Positions 32,727-40,803 of a stretch of 64,000 bases of DNA are shown here, one piece after another (the first letter of the stretch is position 1; each line of letters starts with the position of its first letter). The DNA comes from Mucilaginibacter sp. 14171R-50 (lineage in GTDB: Bacteria > Bacteroidota > Bacteroidia > Sphingobacteriales > Sphingobacteriaceae), in NCBI RefSeq assembly GCF_010093045.1, contig NZ_CP048115.1:1240001-1304000 (forward strand). Direction: 5' to 3'. Both the position numbers and the translations under genes were made by a program. Below the pieces are notes generated by a model that was not told the DNA's origin, searched no databases, and saw only the letters and a list, made by a program, of their open reading frames with translations.

Positions 32727-33485
32727 ATGGAAATATTAACCGACCCGGAAGCGTGGGTTTCGCTGATAACGCTAACCGTTTTAGAGATAGTGCTGGGTAT
32801 TGATAATGTGATATTTATATCCATATTATCAGATAAACTGCCAAGGAACCAGCAGGAAAAGGGCCGTAAGATAGGCCTGGCAATGGCAATGATAACCCGC
32901 ATATTGTTGCTGCTTACCATTACCTGGGTTATGAAGCTAACCGCGCCGTTGTTCAACATTTCGGGCATGTTGGGCGTTACCGACCCTGAATGGGTAGAAA
33001 AGCTGGCCATCTCGGGCCGCGACCTGATCCTTATTATCGGCGGCTTGTTCCTTATATATAAGAGCACTGCCGAAATACATCACAAAATTGAAGGCGAAGA
33101 CGAAAATGAAGGAAATGTTAAACCGCATTCGTTTTGGGGAACCATTGTTCAGATCATGCTGCTGGATATCGTTTTCTCGCTCGACTCAGTTATTACTGCG
33201 GTTGGTATGGCCAAGCACGTAGAAATTATGATAGCTGCGGTAGTAATAGCTGTAGGTATTATGATGTGGGCATCAAGCGGTGTAGCCAATTTTGTGAACA
33301 AACACCCAACTGTAAAAATGCTGGCGCTATCGTTCTTGTTATTAATTGGCGTATCGCTGTTAGCCGAGGCGCTTGAGCAGCATATTCCTAAAGGGTATAT
33401 TTACTTCGCAATGGCTTTCTCGATACTGGTTGAGATGCTGAACCTTAAAATGCGGTCAAAGCGAAATGCCAAAACTACCCATTAA
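32727..33485 (+). CDS. TerC family integral membrane protein
   Basis: 252 residues with about seven transmembrane helices. Conserved acidic membrane motifs are EIVLGIDNVIFISIL near the N-terminus and DIVFSLDSVITAVGMA in the middle, as in TerC/Alx/YoaE proteins. The family is linked to tellurite resistance and, more recently, manganese export or metal loading of exoenzymes. No other ter genes are near, so a metal-homeostasis role is more likely than tellurite resistance as such. Confidence 0.9.
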   Translation: MEILTDPEAWVSLITLTVLEIVLGIDNVIFISILSDKLPRNQQEKGRKIGLAMAMITRILLLLTITWVMKLTAPLFNISGMLGVTDPEWVEKLAISGRDLILIIGGLFLIYKSTAEIHHKIEGEDENEGNVKPHSFWGTIVQIMLLDIVFSLDSVITAVGMAKHVEIMIAAVVIAVGIMMWASSGVANFVNKHPTVKMLALSFLLLIGVSLLAEALEQHIPKGYIYFAMAFSILVEMLNLKMRSKRNAKTTH

Positions 33486-33570
33486 GGTGGTTAAGCAGTA
33501 TGATCAGTGTTCCCGGAATAAGCCACTGTAATATGGCATTATAAGTCTCGGTTTTGATCATCAGGATAGA

Positions 33571-33617
33571 TTAAGGCTTACAGCGGGGCGAGGCACCCGC
33601 CACGCTGTAAGCCTTAA
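33571..33617. terminator. Long hairpin between convergent terC and tex
   Basis: TTAAGGCTTACAGCG (33571-33585) pairs perfectly with 33603-33617. The 17-base loop contains GGCG and CGCC, which can extend the stem. It lies between two converging genes and could stop transcription from both sides, although neither flank has a long T run. Confidence 0.6.
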
Positions 33618-33658
33618 ATTCTGGTATGCGGCAGAACGCTGAATTATACAAAGCAATT

Positions 33659-35920
33659 CTATTTAAACTTATTTTTAAGTGCTGCAAGTTTGCTCGTCAT
33701 ATCCATTTCAGGTTCGGGCTGTGCCTTTTTTGTAAAGGTTTTTTGAACCGGTTTTTGATCTCGGGGTTTAGTTCCGCTGTGTTCGCGTTTTTCACCCTCT
33801 TTCATCGATAGCGAAATGCGCTTGCGGTTAACATCCACTTCGGTAACGGTTACCTCAACCTTTTGGTGCACTTTTAACACCTCGTTAGGGTCTTTTATAA
33901 AACGGTTGGTTATCTGGCTCAGGTGCACCAGGCCATCCTGATGAACGCCGATATCTACAAAGGCGCCGAAGTTGGTAATGTTGGTTACAATGCCAGGCAG
34001 TTTCATGCCCACGCGCAGGTCGTTAATGGCATTAACACCTTCCGTAAAACTAAATGCTTCAAACTGTTCACGCGGGTCGCGGCCGGGTTTGGCCAGCTCG
34101 GCAATAATGTCATTTAGCGTAGGCAATCCAACCGTATCTGAAATATACTTTTGCAATGGGATGGATTTACGCAAGTTATTGTCGCGCATCAGGTCCTGTA
34201 CGGTACATTTCAGGTCCTTGGCCATTTGTTCTACCAGGGCATAACGCTCGGGGTGCACCGAGCTGCTGTCCAGGGGATTTTCTGCTTCGCGGATACGTAA
34301 AAAACCTGCCGCTTGTTCGTAGGCTTTATCGCCCAGCCGGGCAACTTTTTTTAACTGGTCGCGGCGTTTAAAAGCGCCGTTTTGGTTGCGGTACTCTACA
34401 ATATTTTGCGCCAGTTGCGGGCCAAGGCCCGATACATACGCCAATATTTGTTTTGATGCGGTATTAAGTTCCACACCCACAGCGTTCACACAGCTGATAA
34501 CCGTGTCGTCAAGCGATGTTTGTAATTTATTCTGGTCTACATCGTGCTGATACTGACCTACACCGATGGATTTCGGGTCTATCTTGACCAATTCGGCCAA
34601 CGGGTCCATCAACCGGCGGCCGATCGACACCGCCCCGCGTACCGTAATGTCCTTATCCGGGAACTCCTCGCGGGCAACATCAGATGCCGAATAGATGGAA
34701 GCCCCGCTTTCGTTTACCATAACAACGGTTGCTCCCGGCAGGTTAAGGTTGCGTATAAACAGTTCTGTTTCGCGGCCGGCGGTGCCGTTGCCTATAGCGA
34801 TGGCTTCAATGTTGTATCGCTCAAATAAGTGCTGAACGGTTTTCCCGGCTTCTTTGGCCTGCCCTGCACCGGTATGGGGGTAAATGGCAGTGTTTTCTAA
34901 TAGTTTTCCCTGTTCGTCCAGGCAAACTACCTTACAACCCGTACGGAAACCCGGGTCGATGGCCATTATCCTTTTCTGACCAAGCGGAGCGCCCAGCAAT
35001 AACTGTCGCGCATTTTCTGCAAATACCCGTATCGCTTCTTCGTCGGCTTTCTTTTTGGTAAGCAGGCGTATCTCAGTTTCCATCGATGGTTTAAGCAAGC
35101 GCTTGTACCCGTCGGCAATAGCCAGGCTAACTTGCGAGGCTGCTGCATTACGCGAGGTGATAAACTCACGTTCCAGCAAAGCGATCGCGTCCTCTTCGGC
35201 CGGTTTAATATCCAGGTAAAGTATTTCTTCCTTTTCGCCGCGGCGCATGGCCAGTATGCGGTGCGAAGGGGCTGTTTTAACGGGCTCTGTCCAATCAAAA
35301 TAATCTTTGTATTTAATGCCCTCTTCCTCTTTGCCCGGTGCCACTTTCGACTCAAAAACGCCCTTTTCGGTAAATAAGTGGCGCATCTTAGCCCTTGTTT
35401 CGGCATGTTCGCTAATGTGCTCGGCAATAATATCACGCGCGCCGGCAAGTGCTTCCTCAATATTGTTTACGCCTTTTTCCGGATCGATAAATTTGCCCGC
35501 TTCCAGTTCAACATCAAAATTCTTTTGAGCCAAAACAGCATCGGCCAGCTGCTGCAGGCCTTTTTCGCGGGCGGCCGTTGCGCGGGTTTTGCGTTTTGGG
35601 CGATAGGGTAAATAAATATCCTCCAGCAGCATCATGGTTTCGGCAGCGTTTATTTGCTTTTCCAGTTCGGGTGTAAGCCTGCCCATATCGGTCAGCGATT
35701 TAAGGATAGCGTCCCGCCGTTTATCCAGATCGCGCAGTTGCTGCAGGCGGTCGCGGATGGCGGCCACCTGTACCTCGTCAAGACTGCCTGTAGCTTCTTT
35801 ACGGTAACGGGATATGAAAGGTACGGTTGCGCCCTCATCAAGCAGGTCAATGGTTGCACTTACCTGTTTGCTGCCTATAGAAAGTTCCCCGGCTATTTTA
35901 ATATTGTAATTGAATTCCAC
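33659..35920 (-). CDS. tex: Tex-family S1 RNA-binding transcription accessory protein
   Basis: 753 residues. The N-terminal helical region includes VPFISRYRKEATGSLDE. A YqgF-like RNase H fold is at about 320-450 (IMAIDPGFRTGCKVVCLD), followed by helix-hairpin-helix repeats (about 490-560). A C-terminal S1 domain (about 640-710, MKLPGIVTNITNFGAFVDIGVHQDGLVHLSQ) is followed by a basic Lys/Pro-rich tail. Tex binds RNA and DNA and influences transcription and stress or toxin expression. Length and order match the family. Confidence 0.96.
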   Translation of the reverse strand: MEFNYNIKIAGELSIGSKQVSATIDLLDEGATVPFISRYRKEATGSLDEVQVAAIRDRLQQLRDLDKRRDAILKSLTDMGRLTPELEKQINAAETMMLLEDIYLPYRPKRKTRATAAREKGLQQLADAVLAQKNFDVELEAGKFIDPEKGVNNIEEALAGARDIIAEHISEHAETRAKMRHLFTEKGVFESKVAPGKEEEGIKYKDYFDWTEPVKTAPSHRILAMRRGEKEEILYLDIKPAEEDAIALLEREFITSRNAAASQVSLAIADGYKRLLKPSMETEIRLLTKKKADEEAIRVFAENARQLLLGAPLGQKRIMAIDPGFRTGCKVVCLDEQGKLLENTAIYPHTGAGQAKEAGKTVQHLFERYNIEAIAIGNGTAGRETELFIRNLNLPGATVVMVNESGASIYSASDVAREEFPDKDITVRGAVSIGRRLMDPLAELVKIDPKSIGVGQYQHDVDQNKLQTSLDDTVISCVNAVGVELNTASKQILAYVSGLGPQLAQNIVEYRNQNGAFKRRDQLKKVARLGDKAYEQAAGFLRIREAENPLDSSSVHPERYALVEQMAKDLKCTVQDLMRDNNLRKSIPLQKYISDTVGLPTLNDIIAELAKPGRDPREQFEAFSFTEGVNAINDLRVGMKLPGIVTNITNFGAFVDIGVHQDGLVHLSQITNRFIKDPNEVLKVHQKVEVTVTEVDVNRKRISLSMKEGEKREHSGTKPRDQKPVQKTFTKKAQPEPEMDMTSKLAALKNKFK

Positions 35921-35945
35921 AGATTATAATTGATTATACCGATTA

Positions 35946-35965
35946 ATCCCGATAGCTATCGGGAT
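35946..35965. repeat. Perfect 20-base palindrome upstream of tex
   Basis: ATCCCGATAGCTATCGGGAT at 35946-35965 is fully self-complementary with no loop. It lies 25 bases upstream of the tex start, with the related half CCGATACGGGA shortly after. It could be a repeat family member or a protein-binding site. Confidence 0.65.
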
Positions 35966-36038
35966 GATTTAGTCCGATACGGGAATGCGAAGTTGGTACT
36001 CTTTACGCAAAAAATCAAAAAGTATAATAAATTACATA

Positions 36039-36090
36039 ATTAGGTTAACCTAATAAATATTTATTGGATAGGCTAACATTGCTATATTTG
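36039..36090 (+). promoter_or_regulatory. Palindromic operator and promoter of the DtxR-family operon
   Basis: ATTAGGTTAACCTAAT (36039-36054) is a perfect palindrome resembling DtxR/IdeR/MntR sites (TTAGGTTAGCCTAA type). A second, imperfect half-site TAGGCTAAC lies at about 36069-36077. A perfect AATAAATATTTATT palindrome sits at 36052-36065. TATATTTG (36083-36090) is the -7 box, 7 bases before the ATG of the outer-membrane gene. The second gene of the operon encodes a DtxR-type repressor, so metal-dependent autoregulation is the simplest reading. Confidence 0.65.
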
Positions 36091-36097
36091 TCTTGAT

Positions 36098-36934
36098 ATG
36101 AGAAAATACCTAACCCTGGCAGCCTTTATGGCGCTTGCTTGCAGTGCTACGTACGGACAGACGGACACCACCCGGCATAAATACAATTTATTCAACCCGG
36201 TCCCGAGGGATAGGATGAAAGACATGGAAACCGACAGGCCCGACGTTACCGAAAGCGCCTACACCGTAGAAGCGGGCCATTTTCAGGTAGAGAGCGATCT
36301 GTTTAAACAAGCGCGCAATAAAAGCAATGGCGTGCAAAGCATACAAAATGCATACAACGTTGCCAATTTTAAACTGGGGATTACCGAAAATATGGATATA
36401 CAGTTAGTTGTGCCTACCTATGTAACCACTACTGTTAAAGATGTGGCAAACAATCGTGTTATAGACAAAACATCAGGGTTTGATGACCTTACGCTTCGGG
36501 TAAAATATAATTTGTGGGGAAATGCAGGCGGCAATACCGCTTTTGCTATATTGCCGTATATAACATTGCCTACCTCATCATTTCAGGATAATGGCATACA
36601 GGGCGGGGTTGTATTGCCATTCGCGTTAAAACTTTCTGAGAAGCTGAATTTGGGTACGCAGGTAGGTGTTGGCGTTGTAAAAGAAGAAGATAACCGCCGC
36701 CATACCGAGTTTTTATATTCCCTTACTTTTGGCCGTTCCATCTTTAAACAGCTGGATTGTTTTGTAGAAGGCGCCGCTATTTACAATTCTTATCAAAAGA
36801 ATACAGATACCTATGCAAATGGCGGGTTGATATTTTCGGTCACAAATAATTTTAACATTGATGCCGGCTTAAACTACGGCCTTAATAAACAAGCTGATAA
36901 GGTGTATTTTGTCGGCTTCTCGTTACGCTATTGA
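36098..36934 (+). CDS. Outer-membrane channel-like protein in a DtxR operon
   Basis: 278 residues with signal peptide MRKYLTLAAFMALACSATYGQ. The barrel-like remainder contains METDRPDVTESAYTVEAGHFQVE, DIQLVVPTYVTT, GFDDLTLRVKYNLWG and a terminal aromatic strand VGFSLRY, as in the phenol-degradation MetA / 'transporter' family of porin-like proteins. It is followed 12 bases later by a DtxR-type regulator gene and preceded by a matching operator. A role in metal passage across the outer membrane is inferred from this context only. Confidence 0.8.
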   Translation: MRKYLTLAAFMALACSATYGQTDTTRHKYNLFNPVPRDRMKDMETDRPDVTESAYTVEAGHFQVESDLFKQARNKSNGVQSIQNAYNVANFKLGITENMDIQLVVPTYVTTTVKDVANNRVIDKTSGFDDLTLRVKYNLWGNAGGNTAFAILPYITLPTSSFQDNGIQGGVVLPFALKLSEKLNLGTQVGVGVVKEEDNRRHTEFLYSLTFGRSIFKQLDCFVEGAAIYNSYQKNTDTYANGGLIFSVTNNFNIDAGLNYGLNKQADKVYFVGFSLRY

Positions 36935-36946
36935 TATTTGAAAGCG

Positions 36947-37603
36947 ATGCATACTTTATCAGAACAGAATTACCTGAAATGTATTTATCGGCTTGGGCAG
37001 GATAAAGGGAAGAAAATAACACCAACCGCAATTGCCGCGCTGCTTGGTAATAGCCCGGCATCGGTAGTTGATATGATACGCAAGCTTGCCGATAAGCACC
37101 TTATAGTGTATGATAAAAGGAAAGGTGTAGAGCTGACCGAAACGGGGCACAAACATGCCGCCCTTATTGTACGCAGGCACCGCCTTTGGGAAGTTTTTTT
37201 GATGGAAAAATTAGGCTACCATTGGGACGAGATACATGATATTGCGGAGGAATTGGAACACATTAACGATGCATCGCTGGCCGACAGGCTGGACAAATTC
37301 CTGGGATTCCCGGAATATGACCCGCACGGCGACCCTATACCCCAAGCCGATGGTAAAATTCCCAAGCAGCACGCTACAACGCTTGTTAATGCCCCCGCAG
37401 GATGCAATTGCCGCGTGGTTGGGGTAAAAGATTCCTCAGCCCAGTTTTTACAATACCTGCTAAAGCTTGAAATTAAAATCGGCACAATAATCCGGGTAAT
37501 AGAAAGGATCCCGTTCGATGGTTCGCTTACGATCTGCATCGATGAAAAAGACCAGAAAACGGTTTCACAAAAATTTAGCGAAAGTATATTGGTTGATGTA
37601 TAG
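36947..37603 (+). CDS. DtxR/MntR-family metal-dependent repressor
   Basis: About 218 residues from the ATG at 36947 (a TTG at 36938 would add three). The N-terminal winged helix is MHTLSEQNYLKCIYRLGQ, ITPTAIAALLGNSPASVVDMIRKLADKHLI. The dimerisation and metal-binding region follows with RRHRLWEVFLMEKLGYHWDEIHDIAEELEHI. A C-terminal FeoA/SH3-like part (about 150-218) contains DGSLTICIDEK. The metal (Mn or Fe) cannot be decided from the sequence. It probably binds the palindrome upstream of its own operon. Confidence 0.9.
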   Translation: MHTLSEQNYLKCIYRLGQDKGKKITPTAIAALLGNSPASVVDMIRKLADKHLIVYDKRKGVELTETGHKHAALIVRRHRLWEVFLMEKLGYHWDEIHDIAEELEHINDASLADRLDKFLGFPEYDPHGDPIPQADGKIPKQHATTLVNAPAGCNCRVVGVKDSSAQFLQYLLKLEIKIGTIIRVIERIPFDGSLTICIDEKDQKTVSQKFSESILVDV

Positions 37604-37630
37604 ACATTTATCGCCTCGGTAACTTATGCA

Positions 37631-38554
37631 TTAGTCGGAGCGTTTGCCCTTTAAGTATGCGGGTAAATTAACCAAAAGTATTCCAACTAAAATTACAATC
37701 AGGCTTATCAGCTGCGCGGCGTTTACCCGCTCATTTATGAGTAACCAGCCCAATAGTACCGCTACAACGGGGTTTACGTAAGTGTGGGTACTTATTATAG
37801 CCGGCGGCTTTATGCTGATAAGCCATACAAATGAAAGGTAAGCCACCAGCGATCCGAAAACCACCAGGAACAGTAATCCTGCCCATGCTTCGGCGCTTAC
37901 ATTAGCAAATGAAAAGCCCGCCTGCTCGTGTTTCGCAAATGCTATAACCGCGCTTGCAGCACCCGCGGCTAATAATTGTATGCTGGCGTTCATAGTAGAT
38001 GAACTGCTGCCCTTGCTGTTTTTGGTGATTAACGCCCCCAGCACCCAAAGAACCGCGCTGAATAACACCACCACGCTGGCAATAGTTGCCATAGGTGATG
38101 GGTTTACTACCGCTACCCCAAGTTTAAGAAACAGGAATATGCCGGCAAAGCCGATAATAAGGCCGCTAAGGATGTATTTGTTTGAAAAGTATTCAGACCA
38201 GTTCTTCCGGTCGAGTAGTAAAAAGATCAGCGGTTCGGTAGCTACCAAAATAGCGGCTTGCCCCGAGCTGATATACTGCTCGGCCCAGGCTATCATACCG
38301 GTGCCGCCAACCAGCATCATGGTACCGCTGATGGCATGGCGCCACAGGTTACGGAACGGGGGCAGGGTTTCGCCTTTAAACTTGCACCACCCAAAAAGAA
38401 TGATGCCTGCCATAGCATAACGTAACCCTACCAATATAAATGGAGGGAAGCTTTTAAGCCCGTAAATAACCGCCAGGTAGGTTGACCCCCAAATGATATA
38501 TATGTTAAAAAACGCGAACGCTACCAGTAACGGCGAAACCAGTTTTTTTTTCAT
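37631..38554 (-). CDS. EamA/DMT-superfamily transporter
   Basis: About 307 residues with ten transmembrane helices in two EamA repeats. Signatures are IIWGSTYLAVIYGL at the start, a first-half end near LSGLIIGFAGIFLFLKLG, and the second repeat from ASVVVLFSAVLWVLGALI to VNPVVAVLLGWLLINERV. The family exports amino acids or other small metabolites. The start is the ATG at 38554. TAGTTTTG (38558-38565, minus) lies only 3 bases upstream, giving a leaderless transcript. It is divergent from a CGNR-type regulator that probably controls it. Confidence 0.88.
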   Translation of the reverse strand: MKKKLVSPLLVAFAFFNIYIIWGSTYLAVIYGLKSFPPFILVGLRYAMAGIILFGWCKFKGETLPPFRNLWRHAISGTMMLVGGTGMIAWAEQYISSGQAAILVATEPLIFLLLDRKNWSEYFSNKYILSGLIIGFAGIFLFLKLGVAVVNPSPMATIASVVVLFSAVLWVLGALITKNSKGSSSSTMNASIQLLAAGAASAVIAFAKHEQAGFSFANVSAEAWAGLLFLVVFGSLVAYLSFVWLISIKPPAIISTHTYVNPVVAVLLGWLLINERVNAAQLISLIVILVGILLVNLPAYLKGKRSD

Positions 38555-38557
38555 CAC

Positions 38558-38565
38558 CAAAACTA
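38558..38565 (-). promoter_or_regulatory. TAnnTTTG box of the EamA transporter
   Basis: TAGTTTTG on the minus strand ends 3 bases before the ATG at 38554. The start of transcription would coincide with the start codon. Confidence 0.45.
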
Positions 38566-38606
38566 TTTAATTTTTACTATCATAAGTGGTAACGCTGGTA
38601 AAAGTG

Positions 38607-38659
38607 ATAATGTTTTTACTATCTATAATATTTTTGGTGGTAAAAACATTATATATTTG
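38607..38659. promoter_or_regulatory. Operator-like inverted repeat and promoter between eamA and the CGNR gene
   Basis: ATAATGTTTTTAC (38607-38619) and GTAAAAACATTAT (38640-38652) are perfect 13-base inverted arms, centres about 33 bases (three helical turns) apart. A third, imperfect copy GGTAAAAGTGATAATG lies at about 38597-38612. The right arm touches the -7 box TATATTTG (38652-38659) of the regulator gene. This is a good candidate binding site for the CGNR protein. Confidence 0.6.
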
Positions 38660-38667
38660 ATATAGCA

Positions 38668-39294
38668 ATGAGTAAGGTTAGAAATATAGCTAATTTACCT
38701 TTAGACGGGGGCCTGCTTTGCCTTGATTTTGTAAATACCGTACAAACGCGTAAAAAGGAGGTGTTTTATGAGTATATACCTAATTACGAGGCATTTTTAC
38801 AGTGGTGCGTTAAGTTAAATATCATCAGCCCAAAAGAGTTGAAAATGTTTAGGGGTATAACAGAACATGCGCCGGCTTCGGCTATTACGGCCTATCATCA
38901 TGTTATGATAGCACGCGAACTGTTGTATAAAGTATTTTCGGCCAGGGCCTCGGGTATGCCGGTAGATAAGGATGTTTTAGGTGGCTTTAACGAATTGCTG
39001 GCAGAGGCCCTGCAGCACATTGGCTTTGATAACTCGAAAGATGGGTTAAAAGAGTTTTGGCAAAATACCGAAGATAATATTGTAGCCCCATTGTGGAAGG
39101 TAATTAAATCGGCATACGACATTTTAACGGCTCCCGAAGGCAGGTACGTAAAAGAATGCCCGGCCTGCGGTTGGCTGTTTCTGGATAAAAGCCGCACCCA
39201 TACCCGGCGGTGGTGTAACCCGCTGGAATGTGGCAGTGTGGATAAGGCTACCCGGTATTATCATCGCCAGAAAGCGAAAAAGCAACAAGCATAA
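38668..39294 (+). CDS. ABATE/CGNR zinc-finger regulator
   Basis: 208 residues. The N-terminal ABATE-type domain (LDGGLLCLDFVNTVQTRKKE, LLYKVFSA) is thought to bind a small stress-related ligand. The C-terminal zinc finger has C164-x2-C167 and C183-x4-C188 (ECPACGWLFLD, RRWCNPLECGS). The usual CGNR signature reads CGSV here, but the following DKATRYYHR is conserved in style. The protein is a probable transcription factor for the divergent transporter. Confidence 0.87.
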   Translation: MSKVRNIANLPLDGGLLCLDFVNTVQTRKKEVFYEYIPNYEAFLQWCVKLNIISPKELKMFRGITEHAPASAITAYHHVMIARELLYKVFSARASGMPVDKDVLGGFNELLAEALQHIGFDNSKDGLKEFWQNTEDNIVAPLWKVIKSAYDILTAPEGRYVKECPACGWLFLDKSRTHTRRWCNPLECGSVDKATRYYHRQKAKKQQA

Positions 39295-39326
39295 AAAAAG
39301 ACACGCTCCAATAGCGTGTCTTTTTT
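39293..39326. terminator. Bidirectional terminator between the CGNR gene and metK
   Basis: A run of A, GACACGCT, loop CCAAT, AGCGTGTC and a run of six T. It has U-run character on both strands and serves both converging genes. Confidence 0.9.
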
Positions 39327-39345
39327 ATTTTAAGTCAATTGGTTA

Positions 39346-40596
39346 TTATAAACCAAAAGCGCTTTTTACTTTGTCTACATAGTCCAGTTTTTCCCAGGTA
39401 AACAATTCCACTTCGCGGGTTACAATACTGCCGTCGTGCGCACGGAACGATTTGGTAACCGTTACGTTAGGGCGGCCGAAATGGCCATAAGCAGCGGTTT
39501 CGCTGTAAATAGGGTTACGTAGTTTAAAACGGGTTTCAATGGCGTATGGCGTCATATTAAAAATGCTTTCAACCTTTTTAGCTATTTCGCCATCATTTAA
39601 ACCAACTTTGGCAGTGCCGTAAGTGTTTACGTAAATGCCCATAGGCTGTGCCACGCCAATAGCGTATGATACCTGAACCAAAACTTCGCTGCAAATACCG
39701 GCGGCTACCAGGTTTTTGGCAATGTGGCGGGTAGCGTAAGCAGCAGAGCGGTCAACTTTGGACGGGTCTTTGCCGCTAAATGCACCACCACCGTGCGCGC
39801 CCTTACCGCCATAAGTATCAACAATAATTTTACGTCCGGTTAAGCCGGTATCGCCATGGGGCCCGCCGATAACAAATTTGCCGGTTGGGTTAATATGATA
39901 TTTGATCTGGTCGTTAAAGAAATGCGCGTACTTTGGATATTTAGCCTTAACACGCGGGATCAGGATATCAACAATATCGCTGCTGATCTTTGACAGCATA
40001 GCCTCCTCATCACCAAAGTCATCGTGTTGGGTTGATATCACTATGGCATCTATGCGGGTTGGCTGGTTGTTGTCGTCATATTCAAGCGTAACCTGTGATT
40101 TCGCATCCGGGCGCAGGTATTTGATATCGGTATTTTCGCGGCGGATAGCGGCAAGCTCTACTAATAAAGCGTGTGCAATATCCAAAGCCAAAGGCATATA
40201 GTTATCTGTTTCTACCGTAGCATAGCCAAACATCATCCCCTGGTCGCCGGCGCCCTGCTCTTCTTTGGCTTTACGGTCGACACCCTGGTTAATATCAGGC
40301 GATTGCTCGTGAATAGCTGATAATACACCGCACGAACTGCCGTCAAACATATATTCGCCTTTGGTATAACCAATACGGTTGATTACATCGCGGGCAATTT
40401 TTTGTACATCTAAATAAGCCTTTGATTTAACCTCGCCGGCTAAAATAACCTGCCCGGTTGTTACCAATGTTTCGCAGGCTACCTTCGACTCCGGGTCGAA
40501 TGCTAAGAAATTATCAATTAATGCGTCCGATATCTGATCGGCAACTTTATCCGGATGCCCCTCTGATACGGATTCGGATGTAAATAAGTATGGCAT
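39346..40596 (-). CDS. metK: S-adenosylmethionine synthase
   Basis: Makes SAM from methionine and ATP. 416 residues in three homologous domains. Family motifs are [15 protein letters not shown] near the N-terminus, [12 protein letters not shown] in the middle, and [22 protein letters not shown] in the C-terminal half. A SAM riboswitch lies in the leader, giving feedback control. The gene ends at a shared terminator. Confidence 0.97.
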   Translation of the reverse strand: MPYLFTSESVSEGHPDKVADQISDALIDNFLAFDPESKVACETLVTTGQVILAGEVKSKAYLDVQKIARDVINRIGYTKGEYMFDGSSCGVLSAIHEQSPDINQGVDRKAKEEQGAGDQGMMFGYATVETDNYMPLALDIAHALLVELAAIRRENTDIKYLRPDAKSQVTLEYDDNNQPTRIDAIVISTQHDDFGDEEAMLSKISSDIVDILIPRVKAKYPKYAHFFNDQIKYHINPTGKFVIGGPHGDTGLTGRKIIVDTYGGKGAHGGGAFSGKDPSKVDRSAAYATRHIAKNLVAAGICSEVLVQVSYAIGVAQPMGIYVNTYGTAKVGLNDGEIAKKVESIFNMTPYAIETRFKLRNPIYSETAAYGHFGRPNVTVTKSFRAHDGSIVTREVELFTWEKLDYVDKVKSAFGL

Positions 40597-40618
40597 ATTA
40601 TTTTAAATAAACGTAAAT

Positions 40619-40732
40619 CGAAAGGTGAAAGTTCTATCTGAAACGTTGTAAAAGGAGCAGGGTTAGCACTTTTTTACGTGGTTGCAATACGATCCTCCCA
40701 ATTTCGGAGGGCGTTAAATCAGTCCACTTTCG
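40619..40732 (-). ncRNA. SAM riboswitch (SAM-I-like) in the metK leader
   Basis: On the minus strand the conserved core reads GGACUGAUUU, then a GC hairpin CCCUCC-GAAAUU-GGGAGG (40694-40711), UUGCAACCAC, AAAAAAGUGCUAACC and CUGCUCC. UGCAACC and GUGCUAA are hallmark SAM-I (S-box) joining segments. P1 is formed by CGAAAG near 40731 and CUUUCG at 40619-40624. TATTTTTG (40738-40745) upstream sets transcription just before P1. Control could act at translation, since P1 ends about 22 bases before the metK ATG and no clear T-run terminator was seen. Confidence 0.75.
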
Positions 40733-40737
40733 GGTGG

Positions 40738-40784
40738 CAAAAATAAAACAATTTTTCACAAAGCCGAAAATACATTTACTTTTG
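40738..40784. promoter_or_regulatory. Divergent TAnnTTTG boxes of metK and the lipid kinase
   Basis: TATTTTTG on the minus strand (40738-40745) for metK and TACTTTTG on the plus strand (40777-40784) for the lipid kinase, whose TTG start is 20 bases further on. Confidence 0.55.
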
Positions 40785-40803
40785 ACGACTGAAACCCATA
40801 TAG

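Noticed and set aside
32727..33485. Tellurite-resistance operon around terC
   Set aside because: No terA, terB, terD, terE or terZ neighbours. Single TerC genes are common and linked to metal handling.
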